Shown: piece after piece, positions 40,317 through 40,467 of the stretch
Position numbering within the stretch: position 1 is the first letter of the stretch
How the letters are laid out: each line of letters begins with the position of its first letter
Source of the DNA: JAFGGG01 sp964634205
Lineage (GTDB): Bacteria; Spirochaetota; Spirochaetia; SZUA-6; RPPD01
Direction: 5' to 3'
DNA length: 40,467 bases
Assembly (NCBI GenBank): GCA_964634205.1
Contig: CAZWKE010000035.1
Location: 1 to 40,467 of the forward strand
Program-made: the position numbers and the translations under genes
The notes under the pieces: generated by a model
What the model was told of the DNA's origin: nothing
Database searches by the model: none
What the model saw: the letters and a program-made list of their open reading frames with translations, nothing else

Positions 40317-40389
40317 CGGGATGTAGCCTAGTGGCTAAGGCGCCTGCTTTGGGAGCAGGAAACCGGAGGTTCGAGTCCTCTCATCCCGA
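40317..40389 (+). tRNA. tRNA-Pro (anticodon TGG)
   Basis: 73-nt cloverleaf. Acceptor CGGGATG (40317-40323) pairs with CATCCCG (40382-40388), discriminator A. The C1-G72 start pair is typical of tRNA-Pro. Anticodon stem CCTGC/GCAGG with loop TTTGGGA gives TGG; T-arm GGTTCGAGTCC. CCA not encoded. Confidence 0.96.
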
Positions 40390-40393
40390 CAGG

Positions 40394-40467
<74 letters not shown>

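Overview
The window looks like ordinary chromosome of a spirochaete or close relative (Spirochaetota, possibly Treponema/Spirochaeta-like). The pointers are a class I lysyl-tRNA synthetase, ribosomal protein S2 with a long acidic tail, an Era GTPase with a GRPSTGKS P-loop, many lipoproteins, and local gene pairings. This is inference from gene content; no 16S or phylogeny was available. I see no prophage, insertion sequence or CRISPR array. Coding density is high and both strands are used.

Layout: (1) 1-2.4 kb: rpsB (cut by the window edge), maf and a small membrane protein on the minus strand, tRNA-Arg(CCG) on plus, and an FHA protein on minus. (2) 2.4-4.7 kb: a small unknown protein, hisC and a translationally coupled lipoprotein. 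(3) 4.7-7.6 kb, minus: a ClpP-type protease, purC and a secreted transglutaminase-like protein, preceded by a candidate small RNA or attenuator with a strong terminator. (4) 7.7-9.6 kb: methylthioadenosine phosphorylase, convergent with an ApbE flavinyltransferase lipoprotein. (5) 9.7-13.4 kb: a dispersed repeat, a tiny membrane protein, a divergent SecA-like ATPase and Era. (6) 13.5-16.5 kb, minus: class I lysS, a membrane protein and rpiA. (7) 16.6-22.4 kb, plus: rlpA, an unlisted 57-residue Cys-rich protein, proC, a metallopeptidase/beta-propeller/barrel protein and a GH5 glycosidase. (8) 22.5-24.6 kb: an SDR oxidoreductase convergent with a secreted propeller protein. (9) 24.8-31.5 kb: an NtrB/NtrC-type pair, then a sugar ABC transporter (binding protein plus two permeases) behind a near-perfect sigma-54 promoter with upstream inverted-repeat enhancer candidates. 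(10) 31.6-34.0 kb: FabZ-type dehydratase and long-chain acyl-CoA synthetase. (11) 34.1-37.6 kb: a response regulator facing a histidine kinase fused to a CoA-disulfide-reductase-like flavoenzyme and a degenerate rhodanese, with a cyclic-nucleotide-binding protein upstream. (12) 37.6-40.5 kb: second copy of the repeat, a PgsA-family enzyme, a lipoprotein, an acyl-ACP thioesterase and tRNA-Pro(TGG) plus tRNA-Arg(TCT).

The most unusual items are the kinase-flavoenzyme-rhodanese fusion, which probably couples thiol or persulfide/NAD(P)H redox state to phosphorelay signalling, and three expression patterns. First, at least seven genes without a Shine-Dalgarno have a sigma-70-like promoter whose predicted transcript starts within 0-10 nt of the start codon (leaderless or nearly so). 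Second, two genes carry a strong Shine-Dalgarno spaced correctly from an AUA or AUC codon with no standard start nearby. Third, an approximately 128-bp structured noncoding repeat occurs twice, 28 kb apart. All promoter, terminator and RNA calls are by eye from sequence patterns and are unverified.
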